64,000 bases of DNA, from the NCBI RefSeq assembly GCF_018138715.1, contig NZ_JAGSHX010000006.1:6138001-6202000 (forward strand), in the 5' to 3' direction. Both the position numbers and the translations under genes were made by a program. Positions 46,257 to 55,324 of the stretch are shown here, piece by piece. Position 1 is the stretch's first letter. Every line of letters starts with the position of its first letter. The notes under the pieces are model-generated. The model ran no database searches. It was not told the origin of the DNA and saw only the letters and a list, made by a program, of their open reading frames with translations. This DNA is from Streptomyces asiaticus (GTDB taxonomy: Bacteria; Actinomycetota; Actinomycetes; Streptomycetales; Streptomycetaceae).

Positions 46257-46304
46257 ATCCATCGGATTCGATGCATCAATATGGATGCATCGAATCCGAT
46301 GGAT
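46257..46304. promoter_or_regulatory. 48-bp perfect inverted repeat between hydrolase and MarR genes
   Basis: Arms of 21 bp at 46257-46277 and 46284-46304 (half-site ATCCATCGGATTCGATGCAT and its reverse) with a 6-bp spacer. Much longer than a usual single MarR site; each arm also contains the self-complementary ATGCAT, so it could hold two or three dimers. Confidence 0.8.
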
Positions 46305-46320
46305 CGACTATCATCGGGGT

Positions 46321-46755
46321 GTGAACGGAGTTGAACTCTTCCTTCTGGGCCGCACGCTGATGAAGATCGGTGAGGACGCCATGCCCGAGCCTCCCGGCGG
46401 CGCCGACCGCCATAAGGGCAGCGCGCGCCTGGTGTTGATCGCTGCCAGCGACGTGGCCGCACACCCCGGCACCACCGTGGGGGACATCGCGGCCCGCACT
46501 GGACTGCCGCAGAGTCAGATCTCCACCGCCGTCGCCCGCCTGAAGGAGGCGGGGGCGATCACCGTAGCCCCCGACCCCGCCGATCGCCGCCGCGTTCTCA
46601 TCAGTCCCGCCGCGGAGCCCTCCGCCCGCGTCGAGCAGGTCCGCGCCACGACCGTCGACGCCGCCTTGGCCGCTGCCCTCGGCACCGACGACCCGCACCG
46701 TCTGCGCGAGGTGGCCGACGCCCTCGCGGTCCTCGCCCGCCACCTCGTCCCGTAG
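46321..46755 (+). CDS. MarR-like winged-helix regulator
   Basis: A 144-residue regulator with the winged-helix stretch TVGDIAARTGLPQSQISTAVARLKEAGAITVAPDPADRRRVLI at about residues 60-105. GTG at 46321 is preferred since the upstream ATG at 46285 sits inside the palindrome. It probably binds that palindrome and controls itself and the divergent hydrolase. Confidence 0.82.
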   Translation: MNGVELFLLGRTLMKIGEDAMPEPPGGADRHKGSARLVLIAASDVAAHPGTTVGDIAARTGLPQSQISTAVARLKEAGAITVAPDPADRRRVLISPAAEPSARVEQVRATTVDAALAAALGTDDPHRLREVADALAVLARHLVP

Positions 46756-46778
46756 GGCCCACGGCGGGGCGGCGCGCG

Positions 46779-47240
46779 GCGGACGGCCAACCGACCTACC
46801 GGGACCGGGCCTTCGCCGATCTCGACCCCGGCGAGCTCCCGCGCCTGGCGCGGGTCGCCGACGCGCTCGGCCTCGACGAGGACGCGGCGGCGCTCTACCT
46901 CCAGCTGCTGGCCCTGCCCGCCCCGACCGACCGGAACGTCCGCACCTGGAACGGCTGGAAGACCGCCCGGCACCAGAAGGCCGCCGCCGCGCTGGTCGAG
47001 CGCGGTCGCGTCATCGAGGACAAGCGCCCCCGGGCGGGCCGTCAGGTCTTCCTGCCGGGCGAGTGGATCCACGCCAAGAAGCCGTACCAGCCCATGGAGG
47101 AGTGGAAGGCGGAGCTGCTCGGGGTGCGGCGCTCCTACAACCGGCGGCTGGAGAATCCGCTGCCGCTGCCCACCCGCACCCTGCCCGAACGGTTCGCCCA
47201 CGCCTGGTCGCTGGTGGAGAAGGGCGAGAGGCCGGCCTGA
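46779..47240 (+). pseudogene. Start-less C-terminal fragment of a larger actinobacterial protein
   Basis: A clear coding frame runs from about 46779 to TGA at 47238-47240 with no ATG/GTG start at its beginning. It reads TYRDRAFADLDPGELPRLAR, then LPAPTDRNVRTWNGWKTARHQ, AAAALVERGRVIEDKRPRAG and ends in HAWSLVEKGERPA. Codon pattern is fully Streptomyces-like. It resembles the C-terminal tail of large Streptomyces proteins of unknown function. The N-terminal bulk is missing and the fragment begins right after the MarR gene, so it looks like a rearrangement scar. Confidence 0.7.
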
Positions 47241-47253
47241 ACCGGCCCCGCCC

Positions 47254-49653
47254 CTACTTCACCCGCACCTCGCACACCATCCGCCGCCGGTGGTCCACCG
47301 TGCGCTCGGGCCCGGTCAGCGTCAGCGGCACGGTGTGCCGTACGTCGGACTCGGCGCTGGAGGAGGCCAGCCGCAGCTCCAGGGCGCCCGGTTCCACCAC
47401 CCGCGTGCCATCGGCGCCCAGCGGATACGAGGCGAGGTCGGCGTGGAAGGCGAAGTGGACCTCGGCGGACTCGCCCGGCCGCAGCGGCACCCGTGCGTAA
47501 CCGATCAGCCGGGACACCGGCCGGGCGATACGGGCCACCGGATCGTGCAGGTAGAGCTGTACGACCTCGGTCCCGGCCCGGTCGCCGGTGTTGCGCACGG
47601 TCAGCCGGACCGTGGTCTCCCCGTCGGTCGGCACATCGGCCGCGTCGGCCGCCGGGCGCTCCCAGGCGAACGAGGTGTAGGACAGCCCATGGCCGAAGGG
47701 GAAGAGCGGGGTCGGGTCGATCGAGCTGGCGTCGCCGCGCAGCCCGAGCGGCGGTTGTGCGTACGTCCAGGGCTGGCCGCCGGGCGCGTACGGAACGCTC
47801 ACCGGCAGTCGGCCCGAGGGGTTGACGCGGCCGCTCAGCACCCCGGCGACCGCCGGGCCGCCCTCCTCACCGGGGAAGAACGCCTGCACGGCGGCGGCCA
47901 GCAGGCGCGACCAGCGGCCGAGGGCGTACGGCCGTCCGGTGAACAGCACCAGCACGACGGGGGTGCCGGTGGCCACCAGCGTGTCCAGCAACGCCCCCTG
48001 CTCACCGGGGAGTTCGAGGTCGGCGGCGTCACAGCCCTCGCCCGAGGTGCCCCGGCCGAACAGACCCGAGCGGTCACCCAGCACCGCGACGCACACATCC
48101 GCGTCCGCCGCCGTCCGGGCCGCCTGCGCCAGCCGGCTCTCGGCGGTGAGCGCCGCCGCACCGGCCGAGGCCGCGCCCCCAGCGCCCCCCGCGTCCCCGG
48201 CGGACACGGCCGGGCCGGGCGCGGCGCACCCCTCGGCATGGGTGATCCGCGCACCGGGCAGCTCGGCGCGCAGCGCGGCGAAGAGCGTCGGCACCTCGAT
48301 GCCCAGGGGCAGTCCGGGGTGTTCCACCCCGACATGGCGGGGGAAGGTGTAGCAGCCGAGCATGGCGGCGGGGTCGTCGGCGAGCGGGCCGACCACCGCG
48401 ATCCGGGCGTCCGGCGCGAGCGGCAGCACATCGCCGTCGTCGGCGAGCAGCACCACCGACTCCTCGGCGAGCTCCCGCGCGACGGCCCGCATCTCCGGGG
48501 GGTCGAGATCGACGGTCCCCGCGGAGTCCACAGCCCCCGCGAGCGCCGAGGGCATCGGCGACCAGTCCGTATCCAGCAGCCCCAGCTCGCACTTCTGCCG
48601 CAGCACCCGCAGCGCCGCCCGGTCCACCAGCGCCTCGTCCACCTCCCCGGCCAGCACCGCCTCCCGCAGCGGGGTGCCGAAGCAGCGCACCGCGGGCAGC
48701 TCCACATCCACACCGGCCGCCAGGGCGAGCCCGGCCGCGCCGCCCCGGGTGTCGGCCACCCGGTGGGCCAGCTCCAGGAAGGACACCCCGAAGTAGTCGG
48801 AGACGACGGTGCCGGTGAAGCCCCAGGTGTCGCGGAGCAGTTCGGTCAGCAGCCAGGGGTTGGCGGCCGAGGGCACACCGTCGAGGTCGTTGTAGGCGTG
48901 CATGACCGACCGCGCGCCCCCGTCCCGTACCGCCAGTTCGAAGGGCGGCAGGATGACATCGGCCAGTTCCCGGGGGCCGATGGAGACCGGTGCGTGGTTG
49001 CGGCCGCCCCGGGAGGCGGCGTAGCCCGCGAAGTGCTTGAGGGTGGCGACGATCCCGGCGGACTCCAGGCCGTGGACGTACGCGGTGCCGATGGTCGCGA
49101 CCAGATACGGGTCCTCGCCGATGGACTCCTCCGTACGGCCCCAGCGCGGGTCCCGCACCACGTCCAGCACCGGGGCAAGACCCTGGTGGATACCGGCCGA
49201 CCGCAGCGAACCGCCGATCAGCCCGGCCGCCCGCCCCACCAGCGCCGGGTCGAAGGACGCGCCCCAGGCGAGCGGGGTGGGGAAGACGGTGGCGCGCCAG
49301 GCGAAGAAGCCGGTCAGACACTCCTCATGGGCCAGCGCCGGGATCCCGAAGCGGTTCCCGGCGGCGATCCGGGCCTGGAGGCGGGCGAGCGCGGCGGCGC
49401 CCTCGGCCGGTTCGACGGGGGAGGTGCCGAAGGGGCGGGTCAGCTGGCCGATGCCGTGCGGGAGGAGGCCGTCGAGGTCCACGGCCTCGGACACCTCGTG
49501 CTGGAGCGGGGCGACGTCCTCGCCCTCCTCGGCCTCGGATCCCGGCCATACGCCGACGAGTTGGGCGAGCTTCTCCTCCAGCGTCATCGAGGAGAGCAGG
49601 GCCGCCGCGCGGTCCTCGGCGGAGAGGGAGGTGTCCTGCCAGGGCTGAGGCAT
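47254..49653 (-). CDS. GH3 family beta-glycosidase (beta-xylosidase/glucosidase)
   Basis: A 799-residue cytoplasmic enzyme (no signal peptide). MTLEEKLAQLVGVWPG begins the barrel domain; the nucleophile Asp is in GTVVSDYFGVSF near residue 285; the second alpha/beta domain has VAVLGDRSGLFGRGTSGEG, and a C-terminal FnIII-like domain follows (VRLTVRNTGDRAGTEVVQLYL). Gene order LacI-SBP-permease-permease-GH3 matches xylobiose operons (bxlREFGA type), so imported xylo- or cello-oligosaccharides are the likely substrates. ATG at 49653 has AAGGAG. Confidence 0.93.
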   Translation of the reverse strand: MPQPWQDTSLSAEDRAAALLSSMTLEEKLAQLVGVWPGSEAEEGEDVAPLQHEVSEAVDLDGLLPHGIGQLTRPFGTSPVEPAEGAAALARLQARIAAGNRFGIPALAHEECLTGFFAWRATVFPTPLAWGASFDPALVGRAAGLIGGSLRSAGIHQGLAPVLDVVRDPRWGRTEESIGEDPYLVATIGTAYVHGLESAGIVATLKHFAGYAASRGGRNHAPVSIGPRELADVILPPFELAVRDGGARSVMHAYNDLDGVPSAANPWLLTELLRDTWGFTGTVVSDYFGVSFLELAHRVADTRGGAAGLALAAGVDVELPAVRCFGTPLREAVLAGEVDEALVDRAALRVLRQKCELGLLDTDWSPMPSALAGAVDSAGTVDLDPPEMRAVARELAEESVVLLADDGDVLPLAPDARIAVVGPLADDPAAMLGCYTFPRHVGVEHPGLPLGIEVPTLFAALRAELPGARITHAEGCAAPGPAVSAGDAGGAGGAASAGAAALTAESRLAQAARTAADADVCVAVLGDRSGLFGRGTSGEGCDAADLELPGEQGALLDTLVATGTPVVLVLFTGRPYALGRWSRLLAAAVQAFFPGEEGGPAVAGVLSGRVNPSGRLPVSVPYAPGGQPWTYAQPPLGLRGDASSIDPTPLFPFGHGLSYTSFAWERPAADAADVPTDGETTVRLTVRNTGDRAGTEVVQLYLHDPVARIARPVSRLIGYARVPLRPGESAEVHFAFHADLASYPLGADGTRVVEPGALELRLASSSAESDVRHTVPLTLTGPERTVDHRRRMVCEVRVK

Positions 49654-49718
49654 GAAGCTCCTTGTCGGGGGGAGGACGGCGGGGTGGGAGAACGGCTCGC
49701 GTACCACGCGCGGGAGGC

Positions 49719-50648
49719 CTATTTGCCGCCCACGCCCATCAGCCCACTGATCAGCTGACGGCGGGCGAAGAGATAGACCAGGAAGATCGGGACGATGGAG
49801 AGCACCACGGCGGTGAGCAGCGCCGGGGTGTCCACCCGGAACTCGCCCACGTAGTCGTACAGCCCCAGGGTCAGCAGCCGGTTGCTCTTGGACTGGGTGA
49901 GCAGCAGTGGGAAGAGGAAGCCGTTCCAGGCGTGCAGCGCCGACATCACCCCGACCGTGGAGATCCCGGACCGCGACAGCGGCACCACGAGCTGGAGCAG
50001 CACCCGGGTCGGGCTCGCCCCGTCCAGCGCCATCGACTCGTACAGCTCCTCGTCGATGTCGCGCATCGTGCCGACCAGGATCAGCACGCTGACCGGGAGG
50101 GAGAACGCGGCGGTCGGCAGGATCACCGCGAGCAGGGTGTCGTACAGATGGAGCTTGGTGATGACCAGATAGACCGGGATCACCACCGCCTGGGAGGGGA
50201 TCGCGAGACCCAGCAGGAAGATCTGGAAGATCCGGCGGGAGGCCCGGCCGCGGGTGCGGACGACGGTGTAGCCGACGGTCACCGACAGCGTGATCACGAT
50301 CGCCGCGCACACGGCCGTGACCAGCGCGGTGTTGAGGAGGTAGGAGAGGAAGTCGGAGCGCAGCACCCGCCGGTAGTTGGCGAGCGTCGGATGGTCGGGC
50401 AGGGCCAGCGGGCCGTCGTCGATATAGCCGTCGCGGGTCTGGAAGGTGGCGGCCACCAGGACGTACAGGGGCAGTCCGACGATGCCGAGCCAGATCAGGG
50501 AACCGAGCCCCGCGGGGTAGTTCCAGCGGGGCAGACCCCGGCGGCGGAGGCGGGGGCGAGGTGCCGCCGGGGTCTTGTTCGGCGTACGGACGCCGTTCAG
50601 GGGGCGGTTCGGGTGAGGATTCGGGTGGTCGTGCAGGACGTCGGTCAC
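49719..50648 (-). CDS. Sugar ABC transporter permease (MalG-like)
   Basis: A 309-residue membrane subunit with six helices from about residue 47; EAA loop ELYESMALDGASPTRVLLQLVVP. GTG at 50648 overlaps the MalF-like stop by 4 bp (GTGA). The ATPase is again missing; a shared MsiK-like protein is presumed. Confidence 0.93.
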   Translation of the reverse strand: MTDVLHDHPNPHPNRPLNGVRTPNKTPAAPRPRLRRRGLPRWNYPAGLGSLIWLGIVGLPLYVLVAATFQTRDGYIDDGPLALPDHPTLANYRRVLRSDFLSYLLNTALVTAVCAAIVITLSVTVGYTVVRTRGRASRRIFQIFLLGLAIPSQAVVIPVYLVITKLHLYDTLLAVILPTAAFSLPVSVLILVGTMRDIDEELYESMALDGASPTRVLLQLVVPLSRSGISTVGVMSALHAWNGFLFPLLLTQSKSNRLLTLGLYDYVGEFRVDTPALLTAVVLSIVPIFLVYLFARRQLISGLMGVGGK

Positions 50649-51589
50649 ATCCCCTCCCGGGTGCTGCGCATCGCGGCGAAGCCGGTGAGCCGCACCAGCA
50701 GCAGCGAGACGGTGGTGGCGACCACGACGAGGATGGTGGCGACCGCGCTGGCGTAGCCGAGGTCGAACGCCTGGAAGCCGTTCTTGTACATCAGATACGG
50801 CACGATCGTGGTGTCCGTGCCCGGCCCGCCCTTGGTGAGGATCAGGACGGTGTCGAAGAAGGTCAGCGCGCCCACCACCATGATCACCGAGGAGGTGACG
50901 ATGGTGTTGCGCAGCTGGGGGAGGGTGATCGAGAAGAACTGCCGTACGGTCCCGGCGCCGTCGATCGCCGCCGCGTCGTAGAGCGAGCGCGGGATGGCGC
51001 GGGCGCCGCCCTGATAGATCAGCGTGTGCAGCGGGATGAACTGCCAGGCGGTGACGAAGAGGATCGCCCCGAAGGCGCCCTTGGAACTGCCGAGCAGATC
51101 GCCGTCCGCGAAGCCCAGGGCGGGCCCGATGTCGGCGATCAGACCGAAGTTGGGGTCCAGCAGCGACTTCCAGACCAGCGCGAGTGCCACGGAGGAGCCG
51201 AGCAGCGGCAGGAAGAAGATGGCCGACAGCACGGCCCGGTTGCGCTGCCGCCCGGCCGCCCATACGCCCAGCAGCAGGGCGAGCGGGGTCTGGAACACCC
51301 AGGTCAGCACGGTGAGGATCAGGCTGAGCCAGATGGCCTGATGGGTCTCCGGGTCGTCCCACAGCCGGGACCAGTTGCTCATCCCGGTCCAGCTCGGGGT
51401 GCCGATGCCGTCCCAGTCGGTGAAGGCGAGGGCGCCGACCAGGACCATCGGCGCCACCGCGAAGAAGACGAAGAACAGCGCGCCGGGGAGCGCCCAGACG
51501 ACGCCGGGCCGGCCGACCCCGGCCCGGCCGACGCTTTGGCGCGCTTCGCGCGCCGGGCGCCGCCCGCTCGTCGCGGCGTCCGCCATCAC
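50645..51589 (-). CDS. Sugar ABC transporter permease (MalF-like)
   Basis: A 314-residue membrane subunit beginning its first helix at about residue 30 (VVWALPGALFFVFFAVAPMVLVGAL); EAA loop SLYDAAAIDGAGTVRQFFSITLP. The start is GTG 51589 or the adjacent ATG 51586, overlapping the binding-protein stop. Confidence 0.93.
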   Translation of the reverse strand: MMADAATSGRRPAREARQSVGRAGVGRPGVVWALPGALFFVFFAVAPMVLVGALAFTDWDGIGTPSWTGMSNWSRLWDDPETHQAIWLSLILTVLTWVFQTPLALLLGVWAAGRQRNRAVLSAIFFLPLLGSSVALALVWKSLLDPNFGLIADIGPALGFADGDLLGSSKGAFGAILFVTAWQFIPLHTLIYQGGARAIPRSLYDAAAIDGAGTVRQFFSITLPQLRNTIVTSSVIMVVGALTFFDTVLILTKGGPGTDTTIVPYLMYKNGFQAFDLGYASAVATILVVVATTVSLLLVRLTGFAAMRSTREGM

Positions 51590-52923
51590 ATGCCCTTCAG
51601 GGCGTCGATGAACCCGGTCGGGCTGAGCTGCCCGTTGAACAGCTTCTGCACGGCGGTGTGCAGCGGCGGGGTGTACTTGGCGGGCAGTGCCTGGTCCCAG
51701 GAGAGCGTGAAGTCGGGGGCCTGCTTGACCAGGTCGTACTGGAACCGCGCGTAGTCGGGGTTCTCGTGCTCGGCGAGCAGGGAGGTGGCGTCGGAGGTGG
51801 TGGGGACGTCACCGTTGGCGATCAGGTCCTTGGAGTAGTCCTGCTTCGCCGCGAACTTCACGAACTCGATCGCCGTCTTCTGCTTGTCGCCCTTCACCTT
51901 GGCGTTGACCGACCAGTAGTTGGTCGGGTTGCCGACGACACTCTTGGGGTCACCGCTGCCGCCGGGGACCGCCGGGAAGGTGGTCCAGCCGAGCCCCGAC
52001 TTGGCGAACGCGGGCTGGTTGGCCTTCTGGTTGGCGTACTCCCAGCTGCCCATCAGATGCATGGCCGCCTTGCCCTTGGCGAAGAGCGTCGAGGCCCCGT
52101 CGGCGGTGTAGTTCACCGACTTGTAGTTCTTGCCGAACGCGCCCCGGCCGACCAGGTCCCTGACGGTCTGCGCGGCCTTGAGCACCGCCGGGTCGTCCCA
52201 CGCCGCCATGCCCTGGCTCTGGATCTTCTGGAACACCCCGGCCCCGCCGTAACGGTCCACCAGGTACTCCACCCACATCAGCTCGGTCCAGGCGTCGGTG
52301 CCGGCCAGCGCGAAGGGGGTGACGCCCTTGTCCTTGAACGTGTCGATGAGCGTCAGCAGATCGTCCCAGGACTTCGGGGGCTGGGCCCCTGCCTTCTCGA
52401 AGACGTCCTTGTTGTAGAAGAGGATCACCGGCTGCATCCCGCGCATGGGGATCCCGTAGTGCTTTCCGTCGATCGCGCCCGCGTCGAGGATCGTGGGGAT
52501 GAACGCCTTCTTCAGCTCCGGGTCCTTGGCCATCGACGGGTCCAGGTCGAGCAGCATGTCCTTCTTGACGAAGTCGCTGATGCTGCCGCCGCCCCAGTTG
52601 AAGAAGACGTCCGGGGCGTTGGGCGTGCCCATGGAGGTGCGCATCTTGTCCGAGTAGCCCTCGCCGGGCACCTGGGTGAGCTTCACCTTGATGTCGGAGG
52701 TCTTGTTGAACCGCTTGACGACCTCGCGCTGCACCTTGGTCGAGGCGTCCTGGTAGACCCAGACGTCGAGGGAGCCGTCATCCGAACCCCCGGGCCCGCC
52801 GCTTCCGCAGCCGGTGAGTGCTGTTCCGACCAGCAGCGCGGCGGCTGTCAGGGTGGACGCGCGGAGGGTGGACTTTGACCTTGACCTGGACCTTGACCTG
52901 GACCTTGACCGAGGTATGCGCAT
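51586..52923 (-). CDS. Extracellular sugar-binding lipoprotein
   Basis: A 445-residue MalE/CebE-like solute-binding protein. The lipobox is LTGC with Cys39 after a hydrophobic core. The positive N-region is abnormal: six Arg-Ser pairs (residues 5-16) made by a 12-bp tandem repeat at about 52873-52914. The body reads SLDVWVYQDASTKVQREVVKRF. ATG at 52923 has GGAAGG upstream. It heads the importer-glycosidase operon; the promoter region holds CTTCCGGAAG and a CCGATAATTCTCGG palindrome. Confidence 0.93.
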   Translation of the reverse strand: MRIPRSRSRSRSRSRSKSTLRASTLTAAALLVGTALTGCGSGGPGGSDDGSLDVWVYQDASTKVQREVVKRFNKTSDIKVKLTQVPGEGYSDKMRTSMGTPNAPDVFFNWGGGSISDFVKKDMLLDLDPSMAKDPELKKAFIPTILDAGAIDGKHYGIPMRGMQPVILFYNKDVFEKAGAQPPKSWDDLLTLIDTFKDKGVTPFALAGTDAWTELMWVEYLVDRYGGAGVFQKIQSQGMAAWDDPAVLKAAQTVRDLVGRGAFGKNYKSVNYTADGASTLFAKGKAAMHLMGSWEYANQKANQPAFAKSGLGWTTFPAVPGGSGDPKSVVGNPTNYWSVNAKVKGDKQKTAIEFVKFAAKQDYSKDLIANGDVPTTSDATSLLAEHENPDYARFQYDLVKQAPDFTLSWDQALPAKYTPPLHTAVQKLFNGQLSPTGFIDALKGM

Positions 52924-52930
52924 CGTGTGC

Positions 52931-52958
52931 CTTCCGGAAGTAGCCCGATAATTCTCGG
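52931..52958. promoter_or_regulatory. Palindromes before the sugar operon, possible LacI operator
   Basis: CTTCCGGAAG (52931-52940) is a perfect palindrome and CCGATAATTCTCGG (52945-52958) is palindromic at 12 of 14 positions. TTCCGGAA recurs at 54595-54602 ahead of the LacI gene, hinting at shared control. Confidence 0.5.
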
Positions 52959-53025
52959 AAGCGGTTGCGTGGAAGGTATGGGGGTGCTGATGTGGTGTCA
53001 AGGGGTGCGGCAGCGGCCGGCTTTC

Positions 53026-53268
53026 GTTCCCCACCCCGCCCCTCCCCGAACCGGAGGACACCCCCGGCCCCCCACCACGGGGGCTCCGCCCCCACACCCC
53101 CACCGGGGCTCCGCCCCCACACCCCCACCGGGGCTCCGCCCCGGACCCCGGTCCTCAAGCGCCGGACGGGCTGGATTTTCCAGCCCGTCCGGCGCTTGAG
53201 GACACGCCCGAAGGGCGTCCGGGGCCGGGGGCGGAGCCCCCGATTCGGGAAGGGGCGGGGTGGGGAAT
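53026..53268. repeat. MITE-like repeat with long central hairpin
   Basis: Terminal inverted repeats at 53026-53050 and 53244-53268 agree at about 23 of 25 positions. Inside are tandem GGGGCTCCGCCCCxACACCCC units (53081-53140) and a perfect 25-bp-arm hairpin with a TTT loop (53151-53175 / 53179-53203). The hairpin lies downstream of the LacI gene and could terminate it. The stretch to 53473 is degenerate (CAGCCCxCGGxGGG)n repeat. Confidence 0.8.
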
Positions 53269-53473
53269 CAGCCCCCGGCGGGCGTGGGGGCCTGGGGTGA
53301 TCAGCCCTCGGCGGGCGTGGCTTGGGGGGCAGCCCCCGGCGGGCCGGGCCTGAGGGGTCAGCCCTCGGTGGGTGGGGCCTTGGGGGCCAACCCCTGGTGG
53401 GCGCGGTGCCTGGGGGATCGCGCTCGGCGAGCGGGGCCTAGGGGTCAGCCCCCGACGGGTGGGGTCCGGGGGG

Positions 53474-54517
53474 TCAGCCCCCGGTGGGTGGGGCCGTGCT
53501 GGCGCGGACGACCAACTGGGTGGCCAGCTCGACCCTCGGGGACTCGATCTCCTCCCCCCGCGCCTGCCGCAACACCGTACGGGCGGCCAACTTCCCCATA
53601 TCCGCCAGCGGTTGACGCACAGTCGTCAGCGGCGGCGCCGACCAGCGGACCTCGGGAAGGTCGTCGAAGCCGACGATGCTCACGTCCTCCGGAACCCGCA
53701 GCCCCCGTCGCCGCAGCGCCTCGATCGCGCCCAGCGCCATCTGGTCGCTGGAGGCGAAGACGGCGGTCGGCGGGTCATCGGCATCCATCAGCTGGTCGCA
53801 GCCGTGGAAACCGGACTCGTGGTAGAAGTCGCCCTGCACGACCAGAGCCTGGTCGAACGGCACCCCGGCCGCCTCCAGCGCCGCGCGATGGCCGTCCAGC
53901 CGGGCCCGGCTGCACAGCAGCCGTGGCGGGCCGGCGATCAGACCGATCCGGCGGTGGCCGAGGCTCAGCAGATGTTCGGTGGCGGCCATGCCGCCCGCCC
54001 AGTTGGTGGCGCCCACGGTGGGCGCGTCCAGCGCGGGGGAACCGGCCGGGTCGACGACCACGATCGGCACGTTCAGCCGCCGCAGCTCCTCGTGGACCAC
54101 CGGCTCCAGCACGGACGTCACCAGGATCACCCCGTCCGAGGCGCGGGCTCGCAGGTTCGTCAGCCACTGCCGGGCCGAGCCCGCGCGGCCGTGGATCGCC
54201 GAGACCACCGTGCCCACCCCGTCCTGGTGGGCGACGTCCTCCACGCCCCGGATGATCTCCACCGCCCAGGGGCTGTCCAGGTCGTTGAAGACCAGGTCCA
54301 CCAGGGCGGCGCGGTCACCCGGCGCGCTCTGGCGGCGGCGGTAGCCGTGGAGCCGCAGCAGGTCCTCGACCCGGGCCCGGGTCTCGGGCGAGACATCCGA
54401 ACGGCCGTTGACCACCCGGGAGACCGTGGGCACCGACACCCCGGCCTCCTGGGCGATGGCCGTGATCGTCACCTTGGGCCGGGTGCCGCCCTCGGTGCCC
54501 TTGCTCTCCGTAGCCAT
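53474..54517 (-). CDS. LacI-family transcriptional regulator
   Basis: A 347-residue repressor. HTH ITAIAQEAGVSVPTVSRVVNGRSDVSPETRARV at residues 18-50, followed by the hinge and a periplasmic-binding-protein-like sugar domain ending FASSDQMALGAIEALRRRG and SIVGFDDLPEV. ATG at 54517 has GGAGGAGG. It is upstream of, and on the same strand as, the sugar importer/GH3 operon and most likely represses it until an oligosaccharide binds. Confidence 0.93.
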   Translation of the reverse strand: MATESKGTEGGTRPKVTITAIAQEAGVSVPTVSRVVNGRSDVSPETRARVEDLLRLHGYRRRQSAPGDRAALVDLVFNDLDSPWAVEIIRGVEDVAHQDGVGTVVSAIHGRAGSARQWLTNLRARASDGVILVTSVLEPVVHEELRRLNVPIVVVDPAGSPALDAPTVGATNWAGGMAATEHLLSLGHRRIGLIAGPPRLLCSRARLDGHRAALEAAGVPFDQALVVQGDFYHESGFHGCDQLMDADDPPTAVFASSDQMALGAIEALRRRGLRVPEDVSIVGFDDLPEVRWSAPPLTTVRQPLADMGKLAARTVLRQARGEEIESPRVELATQLVVRASTAPPTGG

Positions 54518-54768
54518 TACCGCCTCCTCCGTTGACGGGAGCCACCCCCGCCTCTTGCTTCCCGGGGACGCGCCCTCGGAACCTTGCAGAAGTCTTCCGG
54601 AAAACCGGATCAGACGTGAAGAGACGAGAGAGGGACCGTCCCCATCAAGCTCCTGAGCTTACGCAGCGCCGCCCGCAATCTCGCCGCCCGGAATTCCCTC
54701 TCCCCGGGGTGTAAGAAAGCGCGGCCCTCGACCACTGCATGGTGAGAGAGCCGAGATGAGGAGACGGC

Positions 54769-55323
54769 GTGACCGACGCCCAACGCTTTCGGGACCTTTA
54801 CGAGGAGTGTCATCCCCGTGTGCTGGCCTACGCGACCTGCCTGGTGGGCCGGCAGGTCGGTGAGGACATCACCAGCGAGACCTTCACGGTCGCCTGGCGG
54901 CGGATGCGGGACATCCCCACGCCACCGCTGCCGTGGCTGCTCGGCGTGGCCCGCAATCTGACCCGCGAGCTGCGGCGCCGCGACGGCAGGCAGTACGCCC
55001 TGGCCGCTCAGGAGGCCCAGCGCGTCATCACCTCCGGCGCCCAGGTCGAGGACGTGGCCGCGGGGGTGACCGAGCGCGCGGTGGCGCTACAGGCGCTGGC
55101 CGGGCTGTCCGCCGCCGACCGGGAACTCCTGACGCTGGTCGCCTGGCACGGGCTCGGCCCGAGCCAGGCGGCACGCGTCCTGGGCTGCTCCACCGCCACG
55201 TTCTCGGTGCGGCTGCACCGGGCCCGACGGCGGCTGGAGCGGGCCGTGGACGCGGCCGGACCCTCTCGCGACCCTCGCGACCCTCGCGACTCCCGCCCGA
55301 AAGTGACACTGAAGGAGCACTGA
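54769..55323 (+). CDS. ECF-type RNA polymerase sigma factor
   Basis: A 184-residue sigma factor. Region 2 is YEECHPRVLAYATCLVGRQVGEDITSETFTVAWRRM (about residues 9-44); region 4 is LAGLSAADRELLTLVAWHGLGPSQAARVLGCSTATFSVRLHRARRRL (about 110-158). GTG at 54769 follows GAGGAG. A DPRDPRD tail ends it. Followed 1 bp later by a membrane protein of the CU044_5270 family that may act as its partner or anti-sigma. Confidence 0.93.
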   Translation: MTDAQRFRDLYEECHPRVLAYATCLVGRQVGEDITSETFTVAWRRMRDIPTPPLPWLLGVARNLTRELRRRDGRQYALAAQEAQRVITSGAQVEDVAAGVTERAVALQALAGLSAADRELLTLVAWHGLGPSQAARVLGCSTATFSVRLHRARRRLERAVDAAGPSRDPRDPRDSRPKVTLKEH

Positions 55324-55324
55324 C

